64,000 nucleotides of DNA, taken from positions 4,701,024 to 4,765,023 of the forward strand of contig NC_014217.1 of the NCBI RefSeq assembly GCF_000092925.1. The letters run 5' to 3'. Position 1 is the first letter of the stretch. Every line of letters begins with the position of its first letter. Under the pieces are notes generated by a model. The model had not been told where the DNA came from. It was given only the letters and a program-made list of their open reading frames with translations, and searched no databases. A program made the translations under genes and the position numbers. Origin of the DNA: Ancylobacter novellus DSM 506 (GTDB taxonomy: Bacteria > Pseudomonadota > Alphaproteobacteria > Rhizobiales > Xanthobacteraceae). Positions 8,629 to 19,119 of this stretch are shown piece by piece.

Positions 8629-10269
8629 ATGGCCAAGGACAAATCCACCAAGCTCAAGGCCCGCATGCCGCGCGGCTTCGCCGATCGCGGGCCGGGCGAG
8701 CTCGCGGGAACGCGCGAGATGCTGGAGACCATCCGCAAGGTCTACGAGCTCTACGGCTTCGAGGCGCTGGAGACGCCCTTCATCGAGTACACCGACGCGC
8801 TGGGAAAATTCCTGCCCGACCAGGACCGGCCGAACGAGGGCGTATTCTCCTTCCAGGACGACGACGAGCAGTGGCTGAGCCTGCGCTACGACCTCACCGC
8901 GCCGCTCGCCCGCCATGTCGCGGAGAATTTCGACCGCGTGCCGAAGCCCTTCCGCTCCTATCGGGCCGGCTGGGTCTTCCGCAACGAGAAGCCCGGCCCC
9001 GGACGTTTCCGCCAGTTCATGCAGTTCGACGCCGATACCGTGGGCGCGCCGACCGTCGCGGCGGATGCCGAGATCTGCATGATGGCCGCCGACACGCTGG
9101 AGGCGCTGGGCATCAAGCGCGGCGACTACGTCATCAAGGTCAACAACCGCAAGGTGCTCGACGGCGTGCTGGAGGCCATCGGCCTCGGCGGCGACGAGAA
9201 TGCCGCCCGCCGGCTCACGGTGCTGCGCGCCATCGACAAGCTGGACAAGGTCGGCACCGCCGGTGTGCGCGATCTGCTTGGCGAGGGCCGCTGGGAGAAC
9301 CCCGAGGCCAAGAGCGGCGACTTCACCAAAGGCGCGGGGCTCTCCAACGAGCAAGCCGACCGCGTTCTGGCTTATGTCCAAGCAGGAGTGCCTGTTTGGG
9401 AGAACGGCGCCGCAGTTGCAGCCGAGCACGGCGACGTCACAGCCTGGATCGAAACCGAGCGTGAGACCTGGTTCGGCCAGGACTTCGGTGACGTCTCCCG
9501 TGAATTCCAAATCAATAATGCTTGGACTATCAAGGTTCTCAAGAAGGAGTTCGCCGACAATGCTTTGGCATTGGAAGGCTTGAACGAACTCGAAGAAATT
9601 CAGGCGCTCGCCGCTCGGACTGGCTATTTCGCCGACCGCATCCGCATCGACCCCTCCGTCGTCCGCGGCCTCGAATACTACACCGGCCCGGTCTTCGAGG
9701 CCGAGCTGACCTTCGAGGTGAAGGACGAGAAGGGCCGCCCGGTGCGCTTCGGCTCGGTGGGCGGCGGCGGGCGCTATGACGGGCTGGTCGGGCGCTTCCG
9801 CGGCGAACAGGTGCCGGCGACCGGCTTCTCTATCGGCGTCTCCCGCCTTGCCTCGGCGCTCTCCTATCTCAAGGCGGACGCCAAGCCGGAATTCGGCCCG
9901 GTGGTCGTCGTGGTCATGGATCGCGACCAGACCGCCCATTACATGGGCCTCGTCGCGCGTCTTCGTAAGGAAGGCATCCGCGCCGAGATGTATCTCGGCA
10001 ACCCGAAGAATCTCGGCAACCAGTTCAAATATGCCGACCGCCGCAACGCCCCCTGCGTCGTCATCCAGGGGTCGGACGAGCGCGCTTCCGGGCAGGTGCA
10101 GATCAAGGATCTGATCGAGGGCGCCAAGGCAGCGGCGGCCATCACCGACAATGCCGAATGGCGCGAGAGCCGTCCGGCGCAATTCTCCTGCCCCGAGGCC
10201 GAGCTGATCGCGAAGGTGAAGGAAGTGCTCGACCATCACGGCGTGCCACACGGCGACAAGCTGGGCTGA
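8629..10269 (+). CDS. hisS: Histidine--tRNA ligase
   Basis: Class II aminoacyl-tRNA synthetase of 546 residues. Motif 1 region is [14 protein letters not shown], motif 2 is [29 protein letters not shown], the histidine A signature is [15 protein letters not shown], and motif 3 is [13 protein letters not shown]. An anticodon-binding domain follows at the C-terminus. It is longer than the roughly 500 residues usual in alphaproteobacteria. The extra length is around residues 247-325 (9369-9610), after LAYVQAG. That stretch uses AT-ending codons (GTT, CAA, TTG, AAT) unlike the flanks. The frame stays open and the catalytic motifs are intact, so the enzyme should work. hisZ and hisG lie downstream on the same strand. 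Confidence 0.97.
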   Translation: MAKDKSTKLKARMPRGFADRGPGELAGTREMLETIRKVYELYGFEALETPFIEYTDALGKFLPDQDRPNEGVFSFQDDDEQWLSLRYDLTAPLARHVAENFDRVPKPFRSYRAGWVFRNEKPGPGRFRQFMQFDADTVGAPTVAADAEICMMAADTLEALGIKRGDYVIKVNNRKVLDGVLEAIGLGGDENAARRLTVLRAIDKLDKVGTAGVRDLLGEGRWENPEAKSGDFTKGAGLSNEQADRVLAYVQAGVPVWENGAAVAAEHGDVTAWIETERETWFGQDFGDVSREFQINNAWTIKVLKKEFADNALALEGLNELEEIQALAARTGYFADRIRIDPSVVRGLEYYTGPVFEAELTFEVKDEKGRPVRFGSVGGGGRYDGLVGRFRGEQVPATGFSIGVSRLASALSYLKADAKPEFGPVVVVVMDRDQTAHYMGLVARLRKEGIRAEMYLGNPKNLGNQFKYADRRNAPCVVIQGSDERASGQVQIKDLIEGAKAAAAITDNAEWRESRPAQFSCPEAELIAKVKEVLDHHGVPHGDKLG

Positions 10270-10332
10270 GGATCCTTGTTCCCGGCTCGGCGCTCCGCCG
10301 GCGGCTGCGCCGGGCGGGAAGCGCAGGGCGTG

Positions 10333-10429
10333 ACGTCATCCCGGACGGCCGCAAGGCCGATCCGGGATCGCAGGCAGGGAGAGGCGGGACGCGATCCCGG
10401 CTCTCCGCTTCGCTTCGGCCGGGATGACG
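10333..10429. repeat. Dispersed palindromic repeat, family B
   Basis: Full copy between hisS and hisZ, from GACGTCATCCCGGACGG to CGGCCGGGATGACGG, with internal arms ATCCGGGATCG and CGATCCCGGCTCTCC. The gap 10270-10553 holds nothing else that I can identify. Confidence 0.85.
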
Positions 10430-10553
10430 GGGAGCAGGGGCAGGGCAGATGGGGCGCGTTGTCCCGCAGGCAACCATGTCATCTCCCGTGCATGGACCCC
10501 GCCCGCCCCCTTTGCTAGAAGCGCGCAACCCATCCGAACACCGGACCCGACGC

Positions 10554-11672
10554 ATGCCCGCCGACTTCAGCCACGCCGAGGAACTGCTCGCGCTCTATGC
10601 GCGCGCCGGCTTCGCGCGCGTCGAGCCGCCGGTGCTCCAGCCCGCCGACGCCTTCCTCGATCTCTCCGGCGAGGAGATGCGGCGCACCATGTTCCTCACC
10701 ACCGACCCGGAAGGGCGCGAGCTCTGCCTGCGGCCGGACCTGACGCTGCCCGTGTGCCGGCTCTACATCGCCGAGGGCGCCGTGCAGCCGCGCGACTTCG
10801 CCTATCTCGGCACGGTGTTCCGCTCGGATGCGCCGGAGGGCGAGGTGCTGCAGGCGGGGGTCGAATCCTTCGGCCGGCCCGACCGCGAGGCGGCGGACGC
10901 CGAATTGCTGGCGCTGGGCCTCGAGACCGCGGCGCTGTGGGGCGTGTTCGAGCCGACCATCCGGCTCGGCGATGCCGGCCTGTTCGCCACGCTGCTCGAC
11001 GCGCTGAACCTGCCGCCCGGCTGGCGGCGGCGGCTGATCAAGGACTTCGCCCGCTCCGGCGACCTCGGCGCCGACCTCGCCACGCTGAAGCAGCGCCCGG
11101 AAGGCGGCGGTGTCACTGCCCATGCCGGCGTGCTCTCGGCCCTGGCGGGCTCGGACCCCGCCGCCGCGCATGCGCTGGTGACGGACCTGCTCTCCATCGC
11201 CGGCATCTCGACGGTGGGCGGGCGCAGCGTCTCGGAGATCGCCGAGCGCTTCCTCGAACAGGCGGCCCCGGGCGACGCCGAGGGGCTGTCGGCGGAGAAG
11301 GTCGCGGTGATCGAGCGCTATCTTGCCATCCAGGGCAACCCGGACGTCGCCGCGGCGGCGCTGCGCAGGCTCGCGGGCGAAGCCGGGCTCGACCTCGACG
11401 CGGCGCTCGACGCCTTCGAGGTGCGCACCAATTTCATCGCCGCGCAGGGCATCGAGGTGGAGAAGCTCTCCTTCGCCGCCGCCTTCGGCCGGCCGCTCGA
11501 CTATTATTCCGGCATGGTGTTCGAGCTGCACGAGAACGGCTCGCGCGCCCCGCTCGTCGCCGGCGGGCGCTATGACGGGCTGCTCGCCCGGCTCGGCGCC
11601 GGCGTGCCGATCCCGGCGGTCGGCTTCGCCGTCTGGCTGGAACGGCTCGACGCCGTGGAGGCCCGCCAATGA
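10554..11672 (+). CDS. hisZ: ATP phosphoribosyltransferase regulatory subunit HisZ
   Basis: A 372-residue paralogue of HisS that lacks the anticodon-binding domain, as expected for HisZ, the activator/regulator subunit of HisG in histidine synthesis. HisS-like motifs are [40 protein letters not shown] and [14 protein letters not shown]. The start at 10554 ([12 protein letters not shown]) gives normal length; an upstream ATG at 10449 adds 35 residues of repeat-derived sequence and is rejected. The stop overlaps the hisG start by 4 bases (ATGA), pointing to coupled translation. Confidence 0.93.
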   Translation: MPADFSHAEELLALYARAGFARVEPPVLQPADAFLDLSGEEMRRTMFLTTDPEGRELCLRPDLTLPVCRLYIAEGAVQPRDFAYLGTVFRSDAPEGEVLQAGVESFGRPDREAADAELLALGLETAALWGVFEPTIRLGDAGLFATLLDALNLPPGWRRRLIKDFARSGDLGADLATLKQRPEGGGVTAHAGVLSALAGSDPAAAHALVTDLLSIAGISTVGGRSVSEIAERFLEQAAPGDAEGLSAEKVAVIERYLAIQGNPDVAAAALRRLAGEAGLDLDAALDAFEVRTNFIAAQGIEVEKLSFAAAFGRPLDYYSGMVFELHENGSRAPLVAGGRYDGLLARLGAGVPIPAVGFAVWLERLDAVEARQ

Positions 11673-12640
11673 GCGCTCTCATCGTCGCGCTGCCCTCGAA
11701 GGGCCGGCTGCAGGAGAACGCCGCCGCCTTCTTCGCCCGTGCCGGCATGACGCTGACGCAGGCGCGCGGCGCCCGCGAATATCGCGGTGCGCTGTCGGGC
11801 GTCGAGGGCGTCGAGGTGGCTTATCTCTCGGCCTCCGAGATCGCCAGCCAGCTCGCGCTCGGCGCGGTGCATCTCGGCGTCACCGGCGAGGATCTGGTGC
11901 GCGAGAGCATTCCCGATGCCGATGCCAAGGTGCTGCTGGTGGAAGGGCTGGGCTTCGGCTACGCCAATGTCGTGGTGGCCGTACCGCAGGCCTGGATCGA
12001 CGTGCGCACCATGCGCGACCTCGACGATGTCGCCACGCATTTCCATGCCACGCGCGGGCGGCGCGTGCGGGTAGCGACGAAGTACCTGAACCTGACGCGC
12101 GGCTTCTTCGCCCGCCACGGCATCGTCGACTACCGCATCGTCGAGAGCCTCGGGGCCACCGAGGGCACGCCGGCGGCCGGGACGGCGGAGCTGATCGTCG
12201 ACATCACCACGACGGGTTCTACGCTGGCCGCCAACGCGCTGAAGGTGGTCGACGACGGCACCATATTGCGCTCGGAGGCGAACCTCGTCGCCTCGCTCGG
12301 GGCGGACTGGACGCCGCAGGCCAAGGCGGCGGCGCGGGCGCTGCTCGACCGCATCACCGCCGCCAAGCGCGCGGCGACCATGCGCGAGGTGAAGACGCGC
12401 TTTCCTGCCTGCGACAGCACGGTGGTGCTGGAGGCGGTGCGCCGCTTCAACGCCATCGCACCCTTCGGCGCGCCGACCTCGTCCGGCATGGTGACGCTGC
12501 ACTGCCCGCCGGACACGCTGCACGCGCTCGCGGTCTATCTGCGGGAGAAGGGCGCGGCGACGGTCTCGGTCGGCCCGCTGGACTATGTGTTCGCGGCCGA
12601 GAACCCGCTCTACGAGAAGCTGGAAGAGAAGATCGGGTAA
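11669..12640 (+). CDS. hisG: ATP phosphoribosyltransferase catalytic subunit
   Basis: 323 residues, first step of histidine synthesis (ATP + PRPP). N-terminal [22 protein letters not shown], the PRPP-binding type sequence [19 protein letters not shown] (about 171-189) and a C-terminal extension match the alphaproteobacterial HisG that works with HisZ. The C-terminal 100 residues resemble a regulatory region but differ from the classical long form. The start overlaps hisZ by 4 bases. The only other his gene in the window is hisS. Confidence 0.96.
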   Translation: MSALIVALPSKGRLQENAAAFFARAGMTLTQARGAREYRGALSGVEGVEVAYLSASEIASQLALGAVHLGVTGEDLVRESIPDADAKVLLVEGLGFGYANVVVAVPQAWIDVRTMRDLDDVATHFHATRGRRVRVATKYLNLTRGFFARHGIVDYRIVESLGATEGTPAAGTAELIVDITTTGSTLAANALKVVDDGTILRSEANLVASLGADWTPQAKAAARALLDRITAAKRAATMREVKTRFPACDSTVVLEAVRRFNAIAPFGAPTSSGMVTLHCPPDTLHALAVYLREKGAATVSVGPLDYVFAAENPLYEKLEEKIG

Positions 12641-12683
12641 GGGCGGAGCTAACCTCGCGCCCTCATGGCCGTGCCGCCATCAC

Positions 12684-12774
12684 GACGTCATGCCCGGACT
12701 TGGTCCGGGCATCCACGCCTTGGGCCGGGCGCCGCGGAAAGTCGTGGATCCCCGGGCCAAGCCCGGGGATGACG
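12684..12774. repeat. Dispersed palindromic repeat, family A
   Basis: The left arm is GTCATGCCCGGACTTG...TCCGGGCATCCACG and the right arm GTGGATCCCCGGGCC...CCCGGGGATGACG. The ends form a long inverted repeat. A family B copy follows after a gap of only 17 bases. Confidence 0.85.
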
Positions 12775-12791
12775 GCGTATTGAGATTCAGC

Positions 12792-12883
12792 CGTCATCCC
12801 GGACGGCCGAAGGCCGATCCGGGATCGCGTGCCGATATGGGATGACGATCCCGGCTCTCCGCTTCGCTTCGGCCGGGATGACG
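12792..12883. repeat. Dispersed palindromic repeat, family B
   Basis: Copy running from CGTCATCCCGGACGGCC to GGCCGGGATGACG, next to a family A copy. Together they fill the space between the convergent hisG and cysG genes, where they could also act as a bidirectional terminator. Confidence 0.85.
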
Positions 12884-12898
12884 TCGAATGGGGACGTC

Positions 12899-14398
12899 TC
12901 AGCCCCGCGCGGCCTGCGACTCGCCGTCCTCGAGGTCACCCGCGAAGGCCGCCGCCTCGCCCATGGCGTGGCCGAACAGGATGAGGCAGGGGCCGCTCGC
13001 CCCGTCCGCCACTGCCTGCTCCAGCGCCGCCGCCAGCGTGCCGACGGTGGCCGGCACCTGCCGCTCCTCCGGCCGGGTGGCGGAGAACACCGCGATGGCG
13101 GGCGTCGCCGGATCGAGGCCAGCGGCCATGGCCTTTCCGGCCAACTCGCCCCAGGTGCGCTGGGGCATGTAGACGACGGTGGTGGCGGCAGGATCGGCCA
13201 GCGCGCCCCAGTCGAGGTCGCGCGGCAGCTTGCCGTCGCGGGCATGGGCGGTGATGAATTGCAGCCGCCGCGCATGGTCGCGATGGGTGAGCGAGACGGC
13301 GAGTCGGCTCGACGCGCCCTGCGCCGCCGAGATGCCCGGCACCACCTCGACGGGGATGCCGGCATTGCGGGCGGCGGAAATCTCCTCGCCCGCGCGGCCG
13401 AACACCATCGGGTCGCCGCCCTTGAGGCGAACGACGCGCTTGCCCTGCTTGGCCAACGAGACCATCAGCGCGTTGATGTCGTCCTGCTTGCAGGAGGGCT
13501 TGTAGCCGGTCTTGCCGACCAGCATCTTCTTCGCCTCGCGGCGGGCGACATCGAGCACCGCCGGGGCGACGAGGTCGTCATAGAGTACGACGTCGGCCGA
13601 TTGCAGCACGCGTACGGCCTTGAGGGTCAGGAGTTCCGGGTCGCCCGGACCGGCGCCGACCAGGGTGACCGAGCCGCGCGAAGCCTCGCTGCGCTCGTTC
13701 TCGGCGCGGGCGAGAAGGCCGTCGCGCAGGGCGGGCGTGGGCTCGGCCTCCGGCGTCTCCAGAGCGGCCTCGGTGAAGCGCTCCCAGAAGCGGCGGCGGC
13801 CGTGATGGCTGAGCGAGAGGGCGGAAACTGACGGGCGCCAGCCGCGCGCGGCCTCGGCCCAGCGCTTGAAGCCCTGCGGGATCACCGCCTCGATCTTGGC
13901 CCGCACCGCCTGGCCGAATACCGGCGCGGCGCCGTCGGTGGAGATGCCGACGACGAGCGGCGAGCGGTTGACGATGGCGCCGAAGGCGAAGTCGCAATAG
14001 GCCGGCTTGTCGACGACGTTGACCGGCACGCCCGCGGTGCGAGCAGCGGCGGAAAAGCGCGCGCCTTCCGCGTCGTCCTCGATGGCGCCGATGGCGAGCG
14101 CGGCGCCGGCGAGGTCGGCGTCAGTCCAGTCGCGGGCGACGAGCCGCACTTTCCCCGCAGGTGGATCGGCGGCGAGCGCGCGCAGGTCCTCGCAGGGCTC
14201 GGCAGAGAACACCTCGACCTCGGCGCCGGCGGCGGAGAGCAGCTCCGCCTTCCAGCTTGCCGCCTCCGAACCGCCGGCCAGCACGACGCGGCGCCCGGCG
14301 AGCGCGAAGAACACCGGCAGCCGGGCGAGCGGCGCCATCCGCGCAGAGGCGTGCTCTGCGTTGCGTTCGGCAGGGGGGCGGAGGGCGTCGTCGGTCAT
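12899..14398 (-). CDS. cysG: Siroheme synthase, trifunctional
   Basis: 499 residues. The N-terminal half (about 25-230) is precorrin-2 dehydrogenase/sirohydrochlorin ferrochelatase: LPVFFALAGRRVVLAGGSEAA (NAD site), VNVVDKPAYCDFAFGAIV and VGISTDGAAPVFGQ. The C-terminal half (about 240-485) is uroporphyrinogen-III C-methyltransferase: VTLVGAGPGDPELLTLKA, VVRLKGGDPMVFGRAGEE and VVPGISAAQGASS. It makes siroheme for sulfite or nitrite reductase. No cys or nir genes are nearby. Convergent with hisG. Confidence 0.96.
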   Translation of the reverse strand: MTDDALRPPAERNAEHASARMAPLARLPVFFALAGRRVVLAGGSEAASWKAELLSAAGAEVEVFSAEPCEDLRALAADPPAGKVRLVARDWTDADLAGAALAIGAIEDDAEGARFSAAARTAGVPVNVVDKPAYCDFAFGAIVNRSPLVVGISTDGAAPVFGQAVRAKIEAVIPQGFKRWAEAARGWRPSVSALSLSHHGRRRFWERFTEAALETPEAEPTPALRDGLLARAENERSEASRGSVTLVGAGPGDPELLTLKAVRVLQSADVVLYDDLVAPAVLDVARREAKKMLVGKTGYKPSCKQDDINALMVSLAKQGKRVVRLKGGDPMVFGRAGEEISAARNAGIPVEVVPGISAAQGASSRLAVSLTHRDHARRLQFITAHARDGKLPRDLDWGALADPAATTVVYMPQRTWGELAGKAMAAGLDPATPAIAVFSATRPEERQVPATVGTLAAALEQAVADGASGPCLILFGHAMGEAAAFAGDLEDGESQAARG

Positions 14399-14484
14399 CG
14401 GCGAAATCGGGCGTCCTGTTCAGTCACCGCTTATCACATGGATTTACCGTTCATTGAAGTCAATAAACGGCGAATTCGTGGAAA

Positions 14485-14982
14485 TCAGTGATTCTTCTCC
14501 GAAAGCCGGTCCGTCCAAGCAAGAACCACGCCGGACAGCACGAAGACGACGTGGATGATGACCAGCCAGGTCAGCTGCTTCTCGTCGACGCCGCGGTCGA
14601 GATTCATGAAGGCCTTGAGCAGCGCGATGGCGGAGATGGCGACGATGGAGGCGAGCAGCTTCTGCTTCAGCCCGGAGAAGTCGACCTTAGTCATCCATTC
14701 CGGCCAGTCGGCATGGCCCTCGGCGTCGATCTTGGAGACGAAGTTCTCGTAGCCGGAGAAGATGACGATGATGACGAGGCTGCCGGTGAAGGCGAGGTCG
14801 ATCAGCGCGAGGATGCCGAGAATGGTGTCGCTCTCGTCGAACTGCGGCGCATGGGTGACGAAGTGGAACAGCTCGTTGCCGAACTTGAACAGCAGTACGA
14901 GCAGCGCGATCACCAGGCCGATATAGAACGGCGCCATGATCCAGCGGCTGACGAAGATGAAGCGTTCGATGAGCTTTTCCAT
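14485..14982 (-). CDS. YqhA/UPF0114 family membrane protein
   Basis: 165 residues from [20 protein letters not shown]. Membrane helices lie near residues 10-30, 50-75 ([29 protein letters not shown]), 105-125 and 135-155. The motif [11 protein letters not shown] and the C-terminal helices match the UPF0114 (TIGR00645) family, whose function is unknown. The start is set at 14982; an ATG at 15024 would add 14 residues before the conserved N-terminus. It stands alone, 86 bases downstream of cysG on the same strand order. Confidence 0.88.
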   Translation of the reverse strand: MEKLIERFIFVSRWIMAPFYIGLVIALLVLLFKFGNELFHFVTHAPQFDESDTILGILALIDLAFTGSLVIIVIFSGYENFVSKIDAEGHADWPEWMTKVDFSGLKQKLLASIVAISAIALLKAFMNLDRGVDEKQLTWLVIIHVVFVLSGVVLAWTDRLSEKNH

Positions 14983-15050
14983 GCGCCGCGATGTTCCCTC
15001 TCGCCGATGCGAGATGGGTGCCATGGATGAAGCCGATAGGGAAGGGGGAA

Positions 15051-15085
15051 GGCGTGGATGGCCGGGACAAGCCCGGCCATGACGT
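15051..15085. repeat. Half copy of palindromic repeat family A
   Basis: Only the right arm is present: GGCGTGGATGGCCGGG, then CAAGCCCGGCCATGACG. This arm can still form a hairpin by itself (GGCCGGG with CCCGGCC). It lies between the YqhA-like gene and msrA. Confidence 0.7.
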
Positions 15086-15103
15086 CGCTAGGTGTGGTCG
15101 GCA

Positions 15104-15757
15104 TTACGCCGCGACGCCGGTGCCGATCGGGCAGGAGACGCCGGTCCCGCCCAGGCCGCAATAGCCGCCCGGGTTCTTGGCAAGGTACTGCTGGTGGTAG
15201 TCCTCGGCGAAGTAGAAGGTCGGGGCGTCGACGATCTCGGTGGTGATCGCCGGGAAGCCCTTGGCCTTCAGCACCGCCTCATAGGCCGCCTTGCTCGCCT
15301 CGGCCGCGGCGCGCTGCTCGGGCGAGGTGACATAGATGCCGGAACGGTAGGTCGTGCCGACATCGTTGCCCTGCCGCATGCCCTGCGTCGGGTCGTGGCT
15401 CTCCCAGAACAGCTTCAGCAGCTGCTCGTAGCTGACCCTGGCGGGGTCGTAGACCACCAGCACCGCCTCGGCGTGGCCGGTGCGGCCGGTGCAGGTCTCC
15501 TCATAGGTCGGGTTCGGCGTGATGCCGTTGATGTAGCCGACGGCGGTGACATAGACGCCCGGCGTCTGCCAGAACTTGCGCTCGGCGCCCCAGAAGCAGC
15601 CGAGAGCGAAGATGGCGGTCTTGTACCCCTCGGGGTAGGGGCCCTTGAGCGCATGGCCGGAGACGAAATGGTTCGTGGCCGTAGGCAGCGCGGAGGCGCG
15701 GCCGGGCAGCGCCTCTTCCGGGGTCGGAAGGTCGAGACTCTTCTTGAAGAAGAACAT
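15104..15757 (-). CDS. msrA: Peptide-methionine (S)-S-oxide reductase
   Basis: 217 residues. The catalytic motif is ALGCFWGAE with the reactive Cys near residue 55. [49 protein letters not shown] and the C-terminal [26 protein letters not shown], with its resolving cysteines, are typical of MsrA. It repairs oxidised methionine in proteins. The start at 15757 ([20 protein letters not shown]) matches the usual long alphaproteobacterial N-terminus. No signal peptide, so it is cytoplasmic. Confidence 0.96.
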   Translation of the reverse strand: MFFFKKSLDLPTPEEALPGRASALPTATNHFVSGHALKGPYPEGYKTAIFALGCFWGAERKFWQTPGVYVTAVGYINGITPNPTYEETCTGRTGHAEAVLVVYDPARVSYEQLLKLFWESHDPTQGMRQGNDVGTTYRSGIYVTSPEQRAAAEASKAAYEAVLKAKGFPAITTEIVDAPTFYFAEDYHQQYLAKNPGGYCGLGGTGVSCPIGTGVAA

Positions 15758-15826
15758 GGGGGAACATCCCTTCTTTTTGGATGCTCCCAATATGGGGATC
15801 GAAGCGCCTTTGCGCGAGGGTGGGCG

Positions 15827-16126
15827 CTACTCGCCCTTCTTGTGGCCGATCAGCATGAGCAGGAGGCCGAGCACGCCGAGCACCACGAAGAGCGGCGCGT
15901 TCAGCACCGGCACGGCGGCAGTCTCCCAGACGGCGGGGGAGAGGCTGGTCTCGACGAAGCTCTGGAAGCGCGCCAGCGAGTCCGGGCTGGTGGCGAGCCA
16001 GGTGACGCCGAGCGGGGTGGTGACGATCTCCGAGGAGGCGATGGAGCGCACGCCGTCGAGCACGAGGGCCACGAAGCCGCCGGCGAGGATCCACAGGCCG
16101 ACAAAGCGGAAGAGAAAACGGATCAT
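15827..16126 (-). CDS. Small membrane protein, unknown function
   Basis: 99 residues with an N-terminal helix (FVGLWILAGGFVALVLDGV) and a C-terminal helix (APLFVVLGVLGLLLMLIG) joined by a periplasmic loop. I recall similar proteins as conserved hypotheticals in Hyphomicrobiales, often with the same two-helix pattern. It ends in a short basic tail HKKGE. The gap between it and ccoN (16127-16461) holds only the FNR/FixK site. Confidence 0.7.
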   Translation of the reverse strand: MIRFLFRFVGLWILAGGFVALVLDGVRSIASSEIVTTPLGVTWLATSPDSLARFQSFVETSLSPAVWETAAVPVLNAPLFVVLGVLGLLLMLIGHKKGE

Positions 16127-16350
16127 GCGCTGCCCTGTCTCCTGACCGCCGCGTCGGCGACCGCTTCCTCTTAGACGCCATCGCGGAACGGCTGCAAGGT
16201 GGAAGGCGGCGTGAAAGCACGGCCGTCATGCCGTCATCCCGCTTCCCAATCCTCTTCCCTCATCCCCGGGGCATGAAGAGCGTATGGGGCATCATACAGC
16301 CAGCCGCGACATCCGGCCGCCGGCTCCCGCCTCCGTGAAGACCCTTAGCC

Positions 16351-16364
16351 TTGACCTTTATCAA
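16351..16364 (+). promoter_or_regulatory. FNR/FixK-type box before ccoN
   Basis: TTGACCTTTATCAA matches the anaerobox TTGAT-N4-ATCAA at 9 of 10 fixed positions. Its centre is 104 bases before the ccoN start, leaving room for a class II promoter (site at -41.5, transcription start near 16399) and a leader of about 60 bases. This is the usual low-oxygen control of cbb3 oxidase operons. Which CRP/FNR-type protein binds cannot be told. Confidence 0.8.
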
Positions 16365-16461
16365 GGTTGCCGCGCCCCGGCGGCGCGAATGCTCGCCCGA
16401 CAGGATGGAGTCGTTCCAGATCGTGCCGATCGGCCCGATCTCGCGGAACGTGGAGGGTCGC

Positions 16462-18168
16462 ATGAGGCAAGAGATCGCCGCCGAGGGTCCGGGCGCACCG
16501 GGCACCAGAGAGCCGGATGACGGGGGCAAGCGGATGAGCTTCGGCGAGGGCGGCCTCGCCGTCGTCTTCGCCATATTGACGCTGGCATGCCTCGTCGTCG
16601 CGGCGAAGGCGACGGACGGCGCCTATGCCTTCCACGCCTATCTCTCGGCCTTCGCCAGCCTCGCGACGGTGTTCGTCATCCTCAACCGCTACACCGACCG
16701 TCCGGCGGCGCTGCCGCCGCTCGAGATCAACGGCAAGCCGAACTACAATTTCGGCCCGGTGAAGTTCTGCACCATCGCCGCGGTGTTTTGGGGCATCGCC
16801 GGCTTCCTGGTCGGCGTGATCATCGCCTTCCAGCTCGCCTTCCCGGCGCTGAACTTCGATCTGCCCTGGACCGCCTTCGGCCGGCTGCGGCCGCTGCACA
16901 CCTCCGCGGTGATCTTCGCCTTCGGCGGCAACGTGCTGATCGGCACGTCCTTCTACGTCGTGCAGCGCACCAGCCGCGCCCGGCTCGCGGGATATCTCGC
17001 CCCGTGGTTCGTGGTGCTGGGCTACAACTTCTTCATCGTCATTGCCGGCACCGGCTATCTGCTTGGGATCACCCAGTCCAAGGAATATGCCGAGCCGGAA
17101 TGGTACGCCGACCTGTGGCTGACCATCGTCTGGGTCGCCTATCTCATGGTATTCCTCGCCACCCTCTGGCGGCGCAAGGAGCCGCACATCTACGTGGCGA
17201 ACTGGTTCTACCTCGCCTTCATCGTCACCATTGCCATGCTGCACCTGGGCAACAACGCCACCCTGCCGGTGTCGGTGTTCTCGCCCAAGTCCTACATCGT
17301 CTGGGGCGGCGTGCAGGACGCGATGGTGCAGTGGTGGTACGGCCACAACGCGGTGGGCTTCTTCCTCACCGCCGGCTTCCTGGCCATCATGTACTACTTC
17401 ATCCCCAAGCGCGCCGACCGGCCGGTCTATAGCTACCGGCTGTCGATCATCCACTTCTGGGCGCTGATCTTCCTCTACATCTGGGCCGGCCCGCACCACC
17501 TGCACTACACCGCGCTGCCGGATTGGGCGCAGACGCTCGGCATGACCTTCTCGATCATGCTGTGGATGCCTTCCTGGGGCGGCATGATCAACGGCCTGAT
17601 GACGCTGTCGGGCGCGTGGGACAAGCTGCGCACCGACCCGGTGCTGCGCATGATGGTGGTGTCGGTCGCCTTCTACGGCATGTCGACCTTCGAAGGCCCG
17701 CTCATGTCGGTGAAGGCGGTGAACTCGCTGTCCCACTACACCGACTGGACCATCGGCCATGTGCATTCGGGTGCGCTGGGCTGGGTCGCCTACATCTCCT
17801 TCGGCGCCGTCTACTGCCTGGTGCCGTGGCTGTGGAACAAGCGCGAGCTCTACTCGCTGCGCCTCGTCAACTGGCACTTCTGGATCTCCACCATCGGCAT
17901 CGTCTTCTACATCTCGGCGATGTGGGTGGCGGGCATCCTGCAGGGCCTGATGTGGCGCGCCTACACCTCACTCGGCTTCCTCGAATATTCCTTCATCGAG
18001 ACCGTCGAGGCGATGCACCCCTTCTACATCATCCGCGCGGTGGGCGGCGTGCTGTTCCTGACCGGCGCCCTGCTGATGGCCTTCAACATCTACATGACGA
18101 TCCGCGCGCCCGAGGCCGCCGCCGCCGACACCGGCGTGCGCGAGCCCGCTCTCGTGCCGGCGGAGTGA
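16462..18168 (+). CDS. ccoN: cbb3-type cytochrome c oxidase subunit I
   Basis: 568 residues, 12-13 membrane helices. It reduces O2 to water at a high-affinity haem b3-CuB site in the inner membrane. Visible ligand regions are [14 protein letters not shown] (low-spin haem His), [16 protein letters not shown] (CuB His), [13 protein letters not shown] (CuB His pair) and [17 protein letters not shown] (haem ligands). The start at 16462 (MRQEIAAEG) has GGAGGG 4 bases upstream. Starting at the TTG at 16351 would put the FNR box inside the gene and is rejected. First gene of ccoNOQP. Confidence 0.96.
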   Translation: MRQEIAAEGPGAPGTREPDDGGKRMSFGEGGLAVVFAILTLACLVVAAKATDGAYAFHAYLSAFASLATVFVILNRYTDRPAALPPLEINGKPNYNFGPVKFCTIAAVFWGIAGFLVGVIIAFQLAFPALNFDLPWTAFGRLRPLHTSAVIFAFGGNVLIGTSFYVVQRTSRARLAGYLAPWFVVLGYNFFIVIAGTGYLLGITQSKEYAEPEWYADLWLTIVWVAYLMVFLATLWRRKEPHIYVANWFYLAFIVTIAMLHLGNNATLPVSVFSPKSYIVWGGVQDAMVQWWYGHNAVGFFLTAGFLAIMYYFIPKRADRPVYSYRLSIIHFWALIFLYIWAGPHHLHYTALPDWAQTLGMTFSIMLWMPSWGGMINGLMTLSGAWDKLRTDPVLRMMVVSVAFYGMSTFEGPLMSVKAVNSLSHYTDWTIGHVHSGALGWVAYISFGAVYCLVPWLWNKRELYSLRLVNWHFWISTIGIVFYISAMWVAGILQGLMWRAYTSLGFLEYSFIETVEAMHPFYIIRAVGGVLFLTGALLMAFNIYMTIRAPEAAAADTGVREPALVPAE

Positions 18169-18177
18169 GGACGAACC

Positions 18178-18942
18178 ATGTCTGACGCCGCCGCACCCCA
18201 CGCCCCCAAGAAGTCGCTCTGGGCCAAGCACGCCTTCCTCGAGAAGAACTCGATCTGGCTGCTCATCGGCATCCTCCTCGTGGTCGCCATAGGCGGCCTG
18301 GTCGAGATCGTGCCGCTGTTCTACCTGAAGAGCACCATCGAGAAGGTCTCCGGCATACGTCCCTGGACGCCGCTGGAGCTCGCCGGACGCAACATCTACA
18401 TCCGCGAGGGCTGCTACAACTGCCACTCGCAGATGGTCCGCCCGCTGCGCGACGAGGTCGAGCGCTACGGCCATTACTCGCTGGCGGCCGAGAGCATGTA
18501 CGACCACCCCTTCCAGTGGGGCTCCAAGCGCACCGGGCCGGACCTCGCCCGCGTCGGCAACAAGTACTCCGACGAGTGGCAGCGCCAGCACCTCGCCGAT
18601 CCGCGCTCGGTCGTGCCGGGCTCGATCATGCCGGGCTATCCCTTCCTGGCGCAGAACCGGCTCAGGTCCGAGGAAATCGCCGCCGACCTGACGACCAACG
18701 CCGCGATCGGCGTGCCCTATTCCGACGAGATGATCGAAAGCGCGCTCGCTGACCTGCGCGCGCAGGCCGATCCCAATGCCGATGCCGAGGCGCTGCAGAA
18801 ACGCTACCCGGGCGCGCAGCAGCGCGACTTCGACGGCAACCCGGCGGAGCTGACCGAGGCCGACGCGTTGATCGCCTACCTCCAGGCGCTCGGCACCATG
18901 GTCGACTTCAAGCTCTACGACGACAAGGCGAACATCCGTTGA
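18178..18942 (+). CDS. ccoO: cbb3-type cytochrome c oxidase subunit II (mono-haem)
   Basis: 254 residues. An N-terminal membrane anchor ([24 protein letters not shown], about 25-48) is followed by a periplasmic cytochrome c domain with one haem site, CYNCH, in [20 protein letters not shown], and an axial Met likely in [11 protein letters not shown]. It passes electrons from CcoP to CcoN. It starts 9 bases after ccoN stops. Confidence 0.96.
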   Translation: MSDAAAPHAPKKSLWAKHAFLEKNSIWLLIGILLVVAIGGLVEIVPLFYLKSTIEKVSGIRPWTPLELAGRNIYIREGCYNCHSQMVRPLRDEVERYGHYSLAAESMYDHPFQWGSKRTGPDLARVGNKYSDEWQRQHLADPRSVVPGSIMPGYPFLAQNRLRSEEIAADLTTNAAIGVPYSDEMIESALADLRAQADPNADAEALQKRYPGAQQRDFDGNPAELTEADALIAYLQALGTMVDFKLYDDKANIR

Positions 18943-18961
18943 GCGCAATGAGGGCAATGAG

Positions 18962-19117
18962 ATGAACGAGACCTACCGCGCCTTCGCCGAGTTCGCCCAG
19001 ACCTGGGGCCTGCTCTACTTCGTCGGCATCTTCGCCTGCGTGCTCGTCTACGCGCTCTCGCCGAAGCGCAGACAAGAGTTCGAGCACGCCGCCCGCCTGC
19101 CTCTGAGCGAGGACTGA
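18962..19117 (+). CDS. ccoQ: cbb3-type oxidase small subunit CcoQ/FixQ
   Basis: 51 residues: a start of METYRAF type (MNETYRAFAEFAQTWG), one membrane helix (LLYFVGIFACVLVYAL) and a charged tail ending LPLSED. Length, helix and position between ccoO and ccoP identify CcoQ, which stabilises the CcoP-CcoNO complex. The stop is 2 bases before the ccoP start. Confidence 0.93.
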   Translation: MNETYRAFAEFAQTWGLLYFVGIFACVLVYALSPKRRQEFEHAARLPLSED

Positions 19118-19119
19118 CC

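Noticed and set aside
9369..9610. Intein or intron in hisS
   Set aside because: The extra segment is only about 40 residues, in frame, and has no intein splice motifs (N-terminal Cys/Ser, His-Asn end).
12684..12883. CRISPR-like repeats
   Set aside because: The repeats are palindromic, lie singly or in pairs at scattered sites and have no regular unique spacers.
16351..16461. Longer ccoN start at TTG 16351
   Set aside because: The TTG is part of the FNR/FixK box, and ATG 16462 has a good GGAGGG site upstream.
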